From Opitutaceae bacterium (GTDB taxonomy: Bacteria; Verrucomicrobiota; Verrucomicrobiia; Opitutales; Opitutaceae): a DNA stretch of 64,000 nt. Shown piece after piece: positions 1 to 11,766 of this stretch. The translations under genes and the position numbers were made by a program. Under the pieces are notes generated by a model. It saw only the letters and a program-made list of their open reading frames with translations. It had not been told where the DNA came from and made no database searches. Within the stretch, counting starts at the first letter, position 1; each line of letters opens with the position of its first letter. Location of the stretch: contig JAHCAZ010000013.1 of assembly GCA_019634615.1 (NCBI GenBank), positions 1-64,000 on the forward strand. Direction: 5' to 3'.

Positions 1-15
1 TTGTCCGTTTCACCC

Positions 16-41
16 GGCGGCGCGACCCCGGTCGCGCCGCC
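16..41 (+). other. Hairpin before atpF
   Basis: A perfect inverted repeat, GGCGGCGCGACC and its complement with a two-base gap, lies just before atpF and is followed by a run of four T. The upstream gene is outside the window (atpE would be expected). The T run is too short for a strong terminator, so an intercistronic RNA-stabilising or partial-attenuation hairpin, which could help raise c-subunit expression over the rest, is the more likely role. That role is inferred. Confidence 0.5.
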
Positions 42-55
42 ACCCCTTTTCCACC

Positions 56-607
56 ATGCTGCCTCTTCTGCTCGCCTCCGCCGACGCCGCGCACGCGGCC
101 GCCCAGCCCGGTCTCGTTGAGAAATTCGGCCTCGAGTGGCACTACATCGTCGTCCAGGTCATCAGCTTCCTGATCGTCCTCGGCGTCCTCTACAAGTTCG
201 GCATCAAGCCGACGGTCGCCACGATGGAAGAGCGCAACCGCAAGATCGGCGAGGGCCTCAAGCACGCCGAGGAGATGCAGGCCAAGCTCGCCGCCGCCCA
301 GCAGGAGAGCGCCGCCATCGTCAAGCAGTCCACGCAGGAGGCCGCCCGCATCGTCGAGGAGGCCCGCAAGACCGCCAAGGAATACCTCGACCGCCAGACC
401 CAGGAGGCCTCGCAGAAGGCCAACGACATGCTGGTGAAGGCGCAGCACGCCATCGAGCTCGAGCACCGCAAGATGCTCGCCGAGGCCCGCACCGAGATCG
501 CCCGCCTCGTCGTCGTCACCTCCGAGCGCGTCCTCGCCAAGAAGCTTTCCGACGCCGATCGCGCCGCCTACAACGAGGCCGCCGCCAAGGAGCTCACGGT
601 CATCTGA
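56..607 (+). CDS. atpF: F0F1 ATP synthase subunit b
   Basis: Peripheral-stalk subunit b of the F-type ATP synthase, linking the membrane a subunit to the alpha/delta head. The 183-residue protein has one membrane segment at about residues 30-49 ([20 protein letters not shown]), then a long charged, Ala/Lys/Glu-rich coiled coil to the C-terminus. An Ala-rich stretch before the membrane segment resembles a short signal peptide. Length is slightly above the usual 156-170 residues. It is the first complete gene of the atpFHAGDC run; atpH follows after 11 bases. Identity is clear from architecture and from position before atpH and atpA. Confidence 0.95.
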   Translation: MLPLLLASADAAHAAAQPGLVEKFGLEWHYIVVQVISFLIVLGVLYKFGIKPTVATMEERNRKIGEGLKHAEEMQAKLAAAQQESAAIVKQSTQEAARIVEEARKTAKEYLDRQTQEASQKANDMLVKAQHAIELEHRKMLAEARTEIARLVVVTSERVLAKKLSDADRAAYNEAAAKELTVI

Positions 608-618
608 CCCGCCCCGAC

Positions 619-1011
619 ATGGCCGCCTACCACAAGCAAGCGCAGCAATTCGCCCGTCAGCTCTTCAAGCTGAGCCTGGTCAACGGCCAGGTCTCGGCCG
701 AGCAGGTTGCCGGCGTCCTTGCCTACCTCGAGAAGAACCGGCCGGCGCATGCGATGCTCGTCCTGCGCGCCTACCAGCGCTACGTCGCCGCCGAGCTCGC
801 CCGCAGCCAGGCCCGCGTCGAGCACGCCGGCCCCGTGGGCGACAACATTCTCCGCCTGCTCGAGGGCGCCCTGTCGCAGAAGTACAAGCGGCCCATCACC
901 GCCACCGCCCGCCACGACGCCCGCCTCATCGCCGGCCTCCGCGTGCGCGTCGGTGACGACGTCTACGAGACTTCCGTCGCCGCCCAGCTGGCCAATCTTT
1001 CCACCGTCTGA
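619..1011 (+). CDS. atpH: F0F1 ATP synthase subunit delta, short form
   Basis: Delta subunit, the clamp between the peripheral stalk and the top of the alpha3beta3 head. Only 130 residues, against about 175-185 for the usual family member. The C-terminal part ([19 protein letters not shown]) matches the conserved delta C-terminal strand-helix region (G-hydrophobic-RVGD...D.SV...L). The N-terminal six-helix domain looks abbreviated. The ATG at 619 is chosen because it begins [20 protein letters not shown], a typical delta start; upstream codons in the same frame overlap atpF and look non-coding. Order atpF-atpH-atpA supports the call. The shortness is the odd point. Confidence 0.85.
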   Translation: MAAYHKQAQQFARQLFKLSLVNGQVSAEQVAGVLAYLEKNRPAHAMLVLRAYQRYVAAELARSQARVEHAGPVGDNILRLLEGALSQKYKRPITATARHDARLIAGLRVRVGDDVYETSVAAQLANLSTV

Positions 1012-1046
1012 CCCTTTCAAAAACCCAACCCTGTCCGTCCGCGCCC

Positions 1047-2573
<1,527 letters not shown>

Positions 2574-2574
2574 G

Positions 2575-2690
2575 TGGATTTACGAAGGACGAATTACGAG
2601 TTACGATTTCCTGATCCAAACCCGCAATCGCCCTTCACCCAACCGCCCACCTCCCGCCCTCGTAAATCGTAATTCGTAAATCGTAACTCC
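2575..2690. repeat. Inverted repeat element, family G copy 1
   Basis: The gap between atpA and atpG is filled by an imperfect inverted repeat. The left arm contains GAATTACGAGTTACGATTT; the right arm, running up to the atpG start, contains AAATCGTAATTCGTAAATCG. The same A/T-rich unit (CGTAAATCGTAAAT) recurs inside oleC at 18072-18110. It interrupts an otherwise tight operon, so it probably is a transposed or amplified intergenic element rather than an ancestral spacer. Confidence 0.8.
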
Positions 2691-2692
2691 CG

Positions 2693-5016
<2,324 letters not shown>

Positions 5017-5022
5017 TCCGCC

Positions 5023-5430
5023 ATGCCGCTCACACTCGAAATTGTCACGCCCGAGGCGAAGGTGTACTCTGACACCATCGACAGCGTGGTCATTCCCACG
5101 CTCGAGGGTGAGGTCGGCATCCTCCCGGGCCACATTCCCCTCCTCACCAAGGTCGAGGACGGCGAACTGCGCGTCACCAAGGGCAACCAGACCCTGCACC
5201 TCGCGGTCGGCGGCGGCTTTGCCGAGATCGACGGCGACAAGGTCTCCGTCCTCGCCGAGCGCGCCATCACCGAAGAGCAGATCGACGAAAAGGCCGTCGA
5301 AGAGGCCTTGAAGCGGGCCGAACAGGCCATGCGCGACGCCAAGCACCTGGACCCCAACGAATTCGAGCACCTGCAGAACATGGTGCGGTTCGCCGGTGTC
5401 CAACTAGCGGTCAAGCGCCGGCGGCGCTGA
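5023..5430 (+). CDS. atpC: F0F1 ATP synthase subunit epsilon
   Basis: Epsilon subunit, the regulatory foot of the rotor. The N-terminal beta-sandwich is clear (LEIVTPEAKVYSDTIDSVV, then EGEVGILPGHIPLLT), followed by a two-helix C-terminal domain, 135 residues in all. Last gene of the ATP synthase operon; a strong terminator follows 20 bases downstream. Confidence 0.97.
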   Translation: MPLTLEIVTPEAKVYSDTIDSVVIPTLEGEVGILPGHIPLLTKVEDGELRVTKGNQTLHLAVGGGFAEIDGDKVSVLAERAITEEQIDEKAVEEALKRAEQAMRDAKHLDPNEFEHLQNMVRFAGVQLAVKRRRR

Positions 5431-5450
5431 GCCCCCGCCAACTATTAGCG

Positions 5451-5480
5451 AAGCGCGGTCAACCGACCGCGCTTTTTATT
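5451..5480 (+). terminator. Rho-independent terminator of the atp operon
   Basis: Perfect 10-bp stem AAGCGCGGTC / GACCGCGCTT with a four-base AACC loop, followed by TTTATT. It lies directly after atpC and before the feo promoter region. Confidence 0.92.
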
Positions 5481-5505
5481 TCTGGCGAAAGCGTCATGTT
5501 GCCCT

Positions 5506-5520
5506 TGAAACTCAGTCTCA
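5506..5520 (+). promoter_or_regulatory. Fur-box-like operator upstream of feoA
   Basis: TGAAACT-C-AGTCTCA is a 7-1-7 inverted repeat with one mismatch. It fits the classic Fur pattern TGATAAT-N-ATTATCA at 10 of 14 arm positions, including both TGA/TCA ends. It sits 50 bases before the feoA ATG and after the atp terminator, where an iron-dependent repressor would control ferrous iron uptake. Direct evidence is the palindrome; binding by Fur is inferred. Confidence 0.65.
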
Positions 5521-5569
5521 GTTTTATCAACTTTCCTGCGCCTTGAGTCACACCAGCCCCCAATCCCAC

Positions 5570-5800
5570 ATGCCGCTCTGCCAGCTCCCCGCTGGTTTCA
5601 CCGGCCGGATTTGCCGCCTGACCGGAGACGAAAGTTTCTGCCAGCGCATCCGCGAGATGGGTTTTGGCGAGGCCTCCCTGGTCACGAAGATTTCCGGCAC
5701 GACGACGAGCCTCTGCCTGGTGAACGGCACCCGTCTGGCCCTCAATCACGACGCCGCCCGCAGCATCCTCGTGGAACACTTGCCGGCCGGCGCCCGCTAA
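5570..5800 (+). CDS. feoA: Ferrous iron transport protein FeoA
   Basis: Small cytoplasmic SH3-like protein that supports FeoB. From the ATG at 5570 the protein has 76 residues, MPLCQLPAGFTGRICRLTG onwards, with the family features L..L..G..G.I (start), REMGFGEASLVTKI (the R...GF..G..V pattern) and TRLALNHDAARSILV at the end. A TTG codon at 5543 in the same frame is possible but would add a segment without family similarity. It is followed by feoB after 15 bases. Confidence 0.92.
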   Translation: MPLCQLPAGFTGRICRLTGDESFCQRIREMGFGEASLVTKISGTTTSLCLVNGTRLALNHDAARSILVEHLPAGAR

Positions 5801-5815
5801 GCGTTCCGCGCGGTC

Positions 5816-8002
5816 ATGCCTGAAGCACCACGCGCCGGAAGCCAGTCTTCCGCCCCGCGGCCGGATCTGCCGGCCCACATCGCCCCCGACTCCGGGCCGG
5901 CCCGAGCCTTGGGCCACGATGGCCGCACCCCGGTCTACGCGATGGTCGGCAACCCGAATTGCGGGAAGACCACGCTCTTCAACGCCCTGACCGGCCTCCG
6001 CCAGAAAGTCGGCAACTATCCGGGCGTCACCGTCGAGAAGAAGATCGGTGAGGCCTTTTCCCAGCACGGCCGGCCGATGAAGATCATCGACCTGCCCGGC
6101 GCCTACTCTCTCGCCGCGCGCTCGCCCGATGAGGCCGTCACGCGCGACGTCCTGCTCGGCCGCCGCGCCGACACGCCGCAGCCCGACCGCATCATCTGCG
6201 TCATCGATGCCTCCAACCTCGAGCGCAACCTCTACCTCGTCCACCAGATCCTCGACCTCGGCCGGCCCGTCATCGTCGCGCTCAACATGATGGACCTCGC
6301 CGCCCGCAGCGGCGCGAAAATCGATCACGCCAAACTGGAAGATGAACTCGGCGTGCCCGTCATCGCCTGCGAAGCCGTCAACGGCAAGGGCCTCATCGAG
6401 CTGCGCCTGGCGATGAGCCGGGCCGAGCTGCCCCTCGCGCGGCACTCGTGGGATGTCCCGGCACCGATCGCGCCGGCGGTCGCCGAGTTGCAGGCTTCCC
6501 TGGTCGATGCCGACGGCCGCTCGCCGCTCGTCGCCCGCGCCGAGGCGTTGCTCCTGCTCACGGATTTCGACGCCGTCCGCGTCGCCGGCTCGACCCCGCA
6601 CAGCGCGCGTACCGCCACGGTGTTGAACACCTGGCAAGAGCGGTGGCAGGAGCAGGGGACCGACTGGTCCGCCACGCTGATCAAGAGCCGTTACGACGCC
6701 ATCAACCATCTCTGCCGCGACGTCATCCGCCGTCCGCGCTCCGCCGGGCCCTCGCTCTCCGACCGCGTGGACGCCGTCCTCGTCCACTCGCTCTGGGGCT
6801 GGCTCTGCTTCGCCGTCATCATGGTCGCGCTGTTCTTCTCGATCTTCAGCCTCGCCGAGCCGCCCATGGCGTGGATCGACGAGCAGATGGCTGCGCTGGC
6901 GGCCTGGGTCCAGGCCGGGATGGCGCCGGGCGACTTACGCGACCTCCTCACCGATGGCGTCATCGGTGGCGTCGGCGGCATCGTCATCTTCCTGCCGCAG
7001 ATCCTGATCCTCTTCTTCTTCATCGGCCTGCTCGAGAGCACCGGCTACATGGCGCGCGCCGCCTTCCTGATGGACCGCCCGATGAGCAAGGTCGGCCTGC
7101 ACGGCAAGTCGTTCATCCCGCTCCTCGGCTCCTACGCCTGCGCCATCCCGGGCATCATGGCGACGCGCACGATCGAGAACGCGAAGGACCGCCTCGTGAC
7201 GATCCTCGTCGCCCCGCTCATGAGCTGCTCCGCGCGGCTGCCGGTCTATCTGCTCATGATCGCCACGCTGCTCCCGAGCGAAACCGTGCCCACCACCACC
7301 AAGGTGGCGATCATGTTCGGCATGTATGCCCTCGGCACCGCCGGTGCCTTCGGCTTTGCCTGGCTCTTCAAGCGGACCCTGCTGCAGAGCGCGCCGGCGC
7401 CGATGATCCTCGAGCTGCCGCCGTACCAGCCGCCGCGCCTCGGCGAGATCCTGCGGCATATGGTCGAGCGCGGCTGGCTCTTCCTCAAGAACGCCGGCAC
7501 CATCATCCTCGGCATCTCCATCGTGCTGTGGTTCCTGACGACCTATCCCAAGCACCCCGATCCTGCGGCCACGCCCGACGTGCAGATCGCGGCCAGCTAC
7601 GCCGGCCAGGCTGGACACCTGATCGAACCCGTCATCAAGCCGCTCGGCTTCGACTGGCGCATCGGCATCGGTCTCGTCACTTCCTTCGCCGCGCGCGAGG
7701 TGTTTGTCAGCTCGATGGGCGTGATCTTCGGCGTCGCTGACGCCGAGGAGGACATCGCCCCGTTGCGCGACACCCTGCGCAGCGCCACCTGGCCCGACGG
7801 CGCCGCGCTTTTCACGCCGCTCGTTTGCGTCGTCCTGATGGTCTACTACGTTTTCGCCATGCAATGCATGAGCACCGTCGCCGTCGTGAAGCGCGAGACC
7901 AACTCGTGGCGCTGGCCGCTCTTCCAGATCGCCTATATGACGGGCACGGCATGGGTGGTCTGCTTCATCATCTATCAGCTCGGCCGGGCCTTCGGTTACT
8001 GA
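5816..8002 (+). CDS. feoB: Ferrous iron transporter FeoB
   Basis: GTP-binding inner-membrane Fe(II) transporter. 728 residues. An N-terminal extension of about 40 residues precedes the G domain, whose motifs are G1 GNPNCGKTT (45-53), G3 DLPGAYSL, G4 NMMD and G5 EAVNGKG. The membrane part has two Gate domains; the second repeat shows LLGSYACAIPGIMATRTIEN and LMSCSARLPVY, the conserved Cys-containing gate motifs. The small Cys gene after it starts 1 base beyond the stop. Function in iron uptake fits the Fur-like site upstream of feoA. Confidence 0.97.
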   Translation: MPEAPRAGSQSSAPRPDLPAHIAPDSGPARALGHDGRTPVYAMVGNPNCGKTTLFNALTGLRQKVGNYPGVTVEKKIGEAFSQHGRPMKIIDLPGAYSLAARSPDEAVTRDVLLGRRADTPQPDRIICVIDASNLERNLYLVHQILDLGRPVIVALNMMDLAARSGAKIDHAKLEDELGVPVIACEAVNGKGLIELRLAMSRAELPLARHSWDVPAPIAPAVAELQASLVDADGRSPLVARAEALLLLTDFDAVRVAGSTPHSARTATVLNTWQERWQEQGTDWSATLIKSRYDAINHLCRDVIRRPRSAGPSLSDRVDAVLVHSLWGWLCFAVIMVALFFSIFSLAEPPMAWIDEQMAALAAWVQAGMAPGDLRDLLTDGVIGGVGGIVIFLPQILILFFFIGLLESTGYMARAAFLMDRPMSKVGLHGKSFIPLLGSYACAIPGIMATRTIENAKDRLVTILVAPLMSCSARLPVYLLMIATLLPSETVPTTTKVAIMFGMYALGTAGAFGFAWLFKRTLLQSAPAPMILELPPYQPPRLGEILRHMVERGWLFLKNAGTIILGISIVLWFLTTYPKHPDPAATPDVQIAASYAGQAGHLIEPVIKPLGFDWRIGIGLVTSFAAREVFVSSMGVIFGVADAEEDIAPLRDTLRSATWPDGAALFTPLVCVVLMVYYVFAMQCMSTVAVVKRETNSWRWPLFQIAYMTGTAWVVCFIIYQLGRAFGY

Positions 8003-8003
8003 C

Positions 8004-8174
8004 ATGTCTCCCGCCACCCAGACGTTCGTCGCCCTCGCCGTCGTGGCCATCGCCGCAATCGCGCTGCTTTGGCGCACCGTGCGCCGCGACCCGGCCAAGG
8101 GCTGTGGCAGCACCGGCGCCTGCGGCGCCGTCAGTCCCGAGGTCAAAAAGCTCCGGGCGCGCCTGAAGGCCTGA
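8004..8174 (+). CDS. FeoB-associated Cys-rich membrane protein
   Basis: A 56-residue open frame: a hydrophobic N-terminal helix (about residues 7-23, FVALAVVAIAAIALLW), then basic residues, then KGCGSTGACG with Cys at 34 and 40, and a short charged tail. This layout matches the small FeoB-associated Cys-rich membrane protein family found after feoB in many bacteria. It begins one base after the feoB stop, so it is translated with it. Whether it handles iron or an Fe-S cofactor is unknown; it may replace FeoC. Confidence 0.8.
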   Translation: MSPATQTFVALAVVAIAAIALLWRTVRRDPAKGCGSTGACGAVSPEVKKLRARLKA

Positions 8175-8231
8175 TCATCCCCCAGTCGGCGCTTGTCCGC
8201 CGCCGCCCGCCCGCGTAGTCCTTGCCCCGCC

Positions 8232-9017
8232 ATGGAAGTCCTCATCCGTGAAAATGCCGAGATCGGCTGCCTCCTCGGCGCCAAGATCATCGCCCGGGTC
8301 GTCCGCGACAAGCCGGACGCCGTGCTCGGGCTCGCCACCGGCCGCACGCCCCTGCGGCTTTACCAGGAACTGATCCGGATGCACCGCGACGAGGGCCTGG
8401 ACTTCAGCCGCGTCACGACCTTCAACCTCGACGAGTACGTCGGCCTGCCGGCCACGCACGACCAGTCCTACCGCTGGTTCATGCGCGAGAATTTCTTCCG
8501 GCACATCAACATCGACCAGAAGCGCACCCACGTGCCGGACGGCACGGCCAAGGACCTCCACGCCGAGTGCCGCGGCTACGAGCAGCGCATCGCCGACGCC
8601 GGCGGCATCGACATCCAGCTCCTCGGGCTCGGCCGCAACGGTCACATCGGCTTCAACGAGCCCACCGGTTCGCTCCGCTCGCGCACCTGGATCAAGATCC
8701 TCTCCGAGCAGACCCTGCGCGACAACAGCGCCGTCTTCGGTTCGTTGGAGTCCATGCCCAAGCACGCCATCACCATGGGCATCGGCACGATTCTCGACGC
8801 CCGCCGCTGCCTCCTCCTCGCTTTTGGCCCGGCCAAGGTCCGCGCCGTCGAGCACATGGTCGAGGGCCCGCTGTCAGCGATCTGCCCCGGCTCGGCCCTG
8901 CAGATGCACCCGCGCGCCACGGTCATCCTCGACGAGAACGCCGCCGCCGGCCTGCGCTACGCCGACCACTACCGCTGGATCGACCAGCACAAGCTCGACT
9001 GGCAGAAGCACCAGTAA
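8232..9017 (+). CDS. nagB: Glucosamine-6-phosphate deaminase
   Basis: Converts glucosamine 6-phosphate to fructose 6-phosphate and ammonia, the last step of amino-sugar catabolism. 261 residues from the ATG at 8232. Hallmarks are GLATGRTPLRLY (phosphate binding), TFNLDEYVGL with the catalytic Asp at residue 67, LGLGRNGHIGFNEP and AITMGIGTIL. In-frame codons upstream of 8232 give a Pro/Arg-rich stretch with no similarity. It follows the feo operon by 57 bases on the same strand; an independent function is likely. Confidence 0.95.
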   Translation: MEVLIRENAEIGCLLGAKIIARVVRDKPDAVLGLATGRTPLRLYQELIRMHRDEGLDFSRVTTFNLDEYVGLPATHDQSYRWFMRENFFRHINIDQKRTHVPDGTAKDLHAECRGYEQRIADAGGIDIQLLGLGRNGHIGFNEPTGSLRSRTWIKILSEQTLRDNSAVFGSLESMPKHAITMGIGTILDARRCLLLAFGPAKVRAVEHMVEGPLSAICPGSALQMHPRATVILDENAAAGLRYADHYRWIDQHKLDWQKHQ

Positions 9018-9032
9018 GGGTAAGCCGCCGAG

Positions 9033-9236
9033 GGCGCGGAGTTTAGAACCACGGATTACACGGATTGGTGTCAGGCGGATGGGGCCTGAGAGAATGGCCA
9101 CAAAAGGCGCAAAAAGCACAAAGTCAGAATTCCATTTTCTGTGCCTCTTGTGCCTTTTGTGGCCCTCAAGCCACGCTTCATGCGCCAGATATCCATCAGT
9201 GAAATCCGTGTAATCCGTGGTTCTAAACTCCGCGCC
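9033..9236. repeat. Palindromic element, family A copy 1 (between nagB and terC)
   Basis: The 347-base gap 9018-9364 holds this element. Outer arms at 9033-9066 and 9203-9236 are a perfect 34-bp inverted repeat that includes ACCACGGATTACACGGATT. Inside are second arms, GGCCACAAAAGGCGCAAAAA (from 9097) and its near complement ending GTGCCTTTTGTGGCC. The remainder, 9237-9364, shows no gene, riboswitch or clear promoter. Family A recurs at 14379, 21660, 35430 and 36727. Confidence 0.9.
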
Positions 9237-9364
9237 CTCCGCGCCTCCGCGTGAGGCCTCAGGAGTTTCCCACCTCCCCAGCTTACCACTGGAAACGAGG
9301 CGCCGGATTCCACCCCTGATCGTCTTGTCCCGTCTGTGGACCTGCATTTCTTCGCAGCTTTCGC

Positions 9365-10378
9365 ATGGATGTTCCGCTCCTCTTTCCCTTCGCCGATTAC
9401 TGGTGGTTCTACGGCCTGTTCACCCTCGGGGTGCTCGTCGTGCTCGCCCTCGACCTGGGGGTGTTCCACCGCGAGGCCCATGAGGTCGGGTTCAAGGAGG
9501 CGCTCGGCTGGAGCATCTTCTGGGTCGGTCTGGCCCTGCTGTTTGGCTGGGGCCTCTATGAGTTTGCGCAGTATCGCCTGCCGCTCGACCCGCGGCTCGC
9601 GGGACTCGATCACCTCGCCCTCGCGAAGCAGACCGGCCTCGAGTACCTCACGGGCTTCGTCGTCGAGAAGTCCCTCGCGGTCGACAACATCTTCGTCTTC
9701 GTCGTGGTGTTCACCTACTTCGGCATCCCCGCCAAGTACCAGCACCGCGTCCTCTTCTGGGGCATCCTCGGCGCGCTCGTCTTCCGCATCATCTTCATCG
9801 CGCTCGGCTCGGTGCTGATGCAGTACCACTGGGTCGTCTGGATCTTCGGCGCCTTCCTCATCCTCACCGGTCTCAAGATCCTCTTCGCCCCCGAGAAGCC
9901 GATCGAACCCGAGAAGAACCCGGTCATCCGCCTCCTCCGCAAGTTCGTGCGCGTGACCCCCAAGCTCGAGGGCCAGGCTTTCTTCCTGCGCAAGCCCGAC
10001 GGGCTCATCTACGCCACGCCGCTGTTCGTGGGCCTCGTGTTCCTGGAACTCTCCGACATCATCTTCGCCGTCGACAGCGTGCCCGCGATCTTCGCGCTGA
10101 CCCGCGAACCACTCGTGGTCTTCACCTCCAATGTCTTCGCCATCCTCGGCCTGCGCGCGATGTTCTTCCTCCTCGCCGGCGTGATGCACAAGTTCCACTA
10201 CCTGAAGTACGGCCTTGGCCTCGTGCTCATCTTCGTCGGCCTCAAGATGGTGTGGCTCAACGACGCCTTCGGCGGCAAGTTCCCCATCACCTGGTCCCTC
10301 GGCATCATCGGCGCCATCCTGAGCCTCTCCATCATCGTCTCGCTGCTCGTCCCGGCCCGGCGCGCCCCCGCCGCGTAA
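9365..10378 (+). CDS. TerC/Alx family membrane protein
   Basis: Integral membrane protein of the TerC family (Alx/YkoY type), whose members have been linked to manganese export and tellurite or pH stress. 337 residues with about nine hydrophobic segments. The paired acidic signatures are present: EKSLAVDNIFVFVVVF in the first half and LELSDIIFAVDSVPAIFA in the second, both of which place Asp/Glu in the membrane. A basic cytoplasmic loop (KPIEPEKNPVIRLLRKFVRV) separates the halves. No Mn riboswitch of the yybP-ykoY type was seen upstream. Confidence 0.92.
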   Translation: MDVPLLFPFADYWWFYGLFTLGVLVVLALDLGVFHREAHEVGFKEALGWSIFWVGLALLFGWGLYEFAQYRLPLDPRLAGLDHLALAKQTGLEYLTGFVVEKSLAVDNIFVFVVVFTYFGIPAKYQHRVLFWGILGALVFRIIFIALGSVLMQYHWVVWIFGAFLILTGLKILFAPEKPIEPEKNPVIRLLRKFVRVTPKLEGQAFFLRKPDGLIYATPLFVGLVFLELSDIIFAVDSVPAIFALTREPLVVFTSNVFAILGLRAMFFLLAGVMHKFHYLKYGLGLVLIFVGLKMVWLNDAFGGKFPITWSLGIIGAILSLSIIVSLLVPARRAPAA

Positions 10379-10422
10379 GCCTTTCCGTTTGCCTGCGCGG
10401 CCGCGCCGGCTTTGCTGGCCGC

Positions 10423-11766
10423 ATGTGCTCCCGCCCCCTCGGCCTCAGCGCGCTGATTGCCGCGCTGCTGCTGCCGCTGTCCGCCCAGGAAAAGCCCGTG
10501 GCCTTCACCGGCGCGCAAATCATCCCGGTCGCCGGTGCGCCCATCGCCAACGGCGTCCTGCTCGTCCAACACGGTCGCATCGTCGCCCTCGGTGACGCCG
10601 CGGCTGCTCGCCTCGCCGCCGACGTCACGATCGTCGACGTCACCGGCAAGGTCATCATGCCCGGCCTCATCGACTCCCACAGCCACATCGGCGGCGGCAG
10701 TGGCGGTGACGGTTCCGGTCCCATCCAGCCCGACACGCGCATTCTCGACTCATTCGACGTCCGCGACACCCGCCTCCAGAAGACCCGCGCCGGCGGCATC
10801 ACCACCGTCAACGTCATGCCCGGCTCCGGCCACCTCATCAGCGGGCAGACACTCTACCTCAAGTTGCGCCCCGCCCGCACGATCGACGATCTGCTGATCC
10901 CGCTGCCCGACGGCACGCCCGCCGGCGGACTCAAGATGGCCAACGGCACCAACTCCATCCGCGAAAACGGTCCGTTCCCCGGCACGCGCGGCAAATCCGC
11001 CGCCCTCGTCCGCGAGCAATTCATCAAGGCTCAGGAATATCTCGCCAAGAACGAACGCGCCAAGGGCGACCCCGAGAAACTGCCGGCGCGCGACCTCGGC
11101 CTCGAGATGCTCGGCCAGGTCCTGCAGGGCCAGCGCATCGCCCAGCATCACACGCATCGCCACGACGACATCCTCACCGTCCTGCGCCTCGCCAAGGAGT
11201 TCAATTTCAAGGTCGCCCTTCACCACGTCAGCGACGGCTGGAAGGTCGCCCCGGAAATCGCCGCCGCCGGCGTGCCGTGTTCGATCATCGTGATCGACTC
11301 GCCCGGCGGAAAACTCGAGGCCCGCGATCTCAGCTTCCGCACCGGCGCCGTGCTCGAGCAGGCCGGCGTCACGGTCGGCTTCCACACCGACGACGGCGTC
11401 ACCGACTCGCGCCTCTTCCTCCGTTCGGCCGGCCTCGCCGTGCGCGGCGGCATGACCCGCGAGGGCGCCCTCCGCGGACTCACGATCGCGAACGCGAAGA
11501 TCCTCGGCCTCGACGATCGCATCGGCACGCTCGAGCCCGGCAAGGACGCCGACTTCATCATCCTTTCCGGCGATCCGCTGAGCATCTACACCGAGGTCGA
11601 GCAGACCTGGGTCGAGGGGACTAGGGTCTTCGATCTCGCCGACCCGCAGGACCGCCTCTACGCCCACGGCGGCATCGGTGCCGGCGACCCGAAGCGCGTC
11701 ACCCTCTGCTGCTTCGGCAGCGCCTGGGACCTGATCATCGCCGCCAGCCAGGGAGGTGCCCAATGA
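10423..11766 (+). CDS. Secreted amidohydrolase family protein (metal-binding)
   Basis: Periplasmic metal-dependent amidohydrolase of the imidazolonepropionase/prolidase-like group; substrate unknown. From the ATG at 10423 it has 447 residues, beginning with a signal peptide (MCSRPLGLSALIAALLLPLSA, cut before QEKP). The first metal motif GLIDSHSHIGG (HxH) is intact, followed by HHTHRHDDI, ALHHVSDG and the Asp in GFHTDDGVTDSR. The C-terminal LGLDDRIGTLEPGKDADF is the usual composite-domain return. It overlaps the next gene by four bases (ATGA), so the two are translationally coupled and may form a heteromer. Confidence 0.85.
   Translation: MCSRPLGLSALIAALLLPLSAQEKPVAFTGAQIIPVAGAPIANGVLLVQHGRIVALGDAAAARLAADVTIVDVTGKVIMPGLIDSHSHIGGGSGGDGSGPIQPDTRILDSFDVRDTRLQKTRAGGITTVNVMPGSGHLISGQTLYLKLRPARTIDDLLIPLPDGTPAGGLKMANGTNSIRENGPFPGTRGKSAALVREQFIKAQEYLAKNERAKGDPEKLPARDLGLEMLGQVLQGQRIAQHHTHRHDDILTVLRLAKEFNFKVALHHVSDGWKVAPEIAAAGVPCSIIVIDSPGGKLEARDLSFRTGAVLEQAGVTVGFHTDDGVTDSRLFLRSAGLAVRGGMTREGALRGLTIANAKILGLDDRIGTLEPGKDADFIILSGDPLSIYTEVEQTWVEGTRVFDLADPQDRLYAHGGIGAGDPKRVTLCCFGSAWDLIIAASQGGAQ

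Noticed and set aside
9033..9236. CRISPR array from recurring repeats
   Set aside because: The repeats are inverted, not direct, lack evenly spaced unique spacers, and the copies are scattered; no cas genes are present.
9237..9364. Mn (yybP-ykoY) riboswitch upstream of the TerC-type gene
   Set aside because: No GGGGAGUA-type loops were found in the gap; the sequence before the gene looks featureless.
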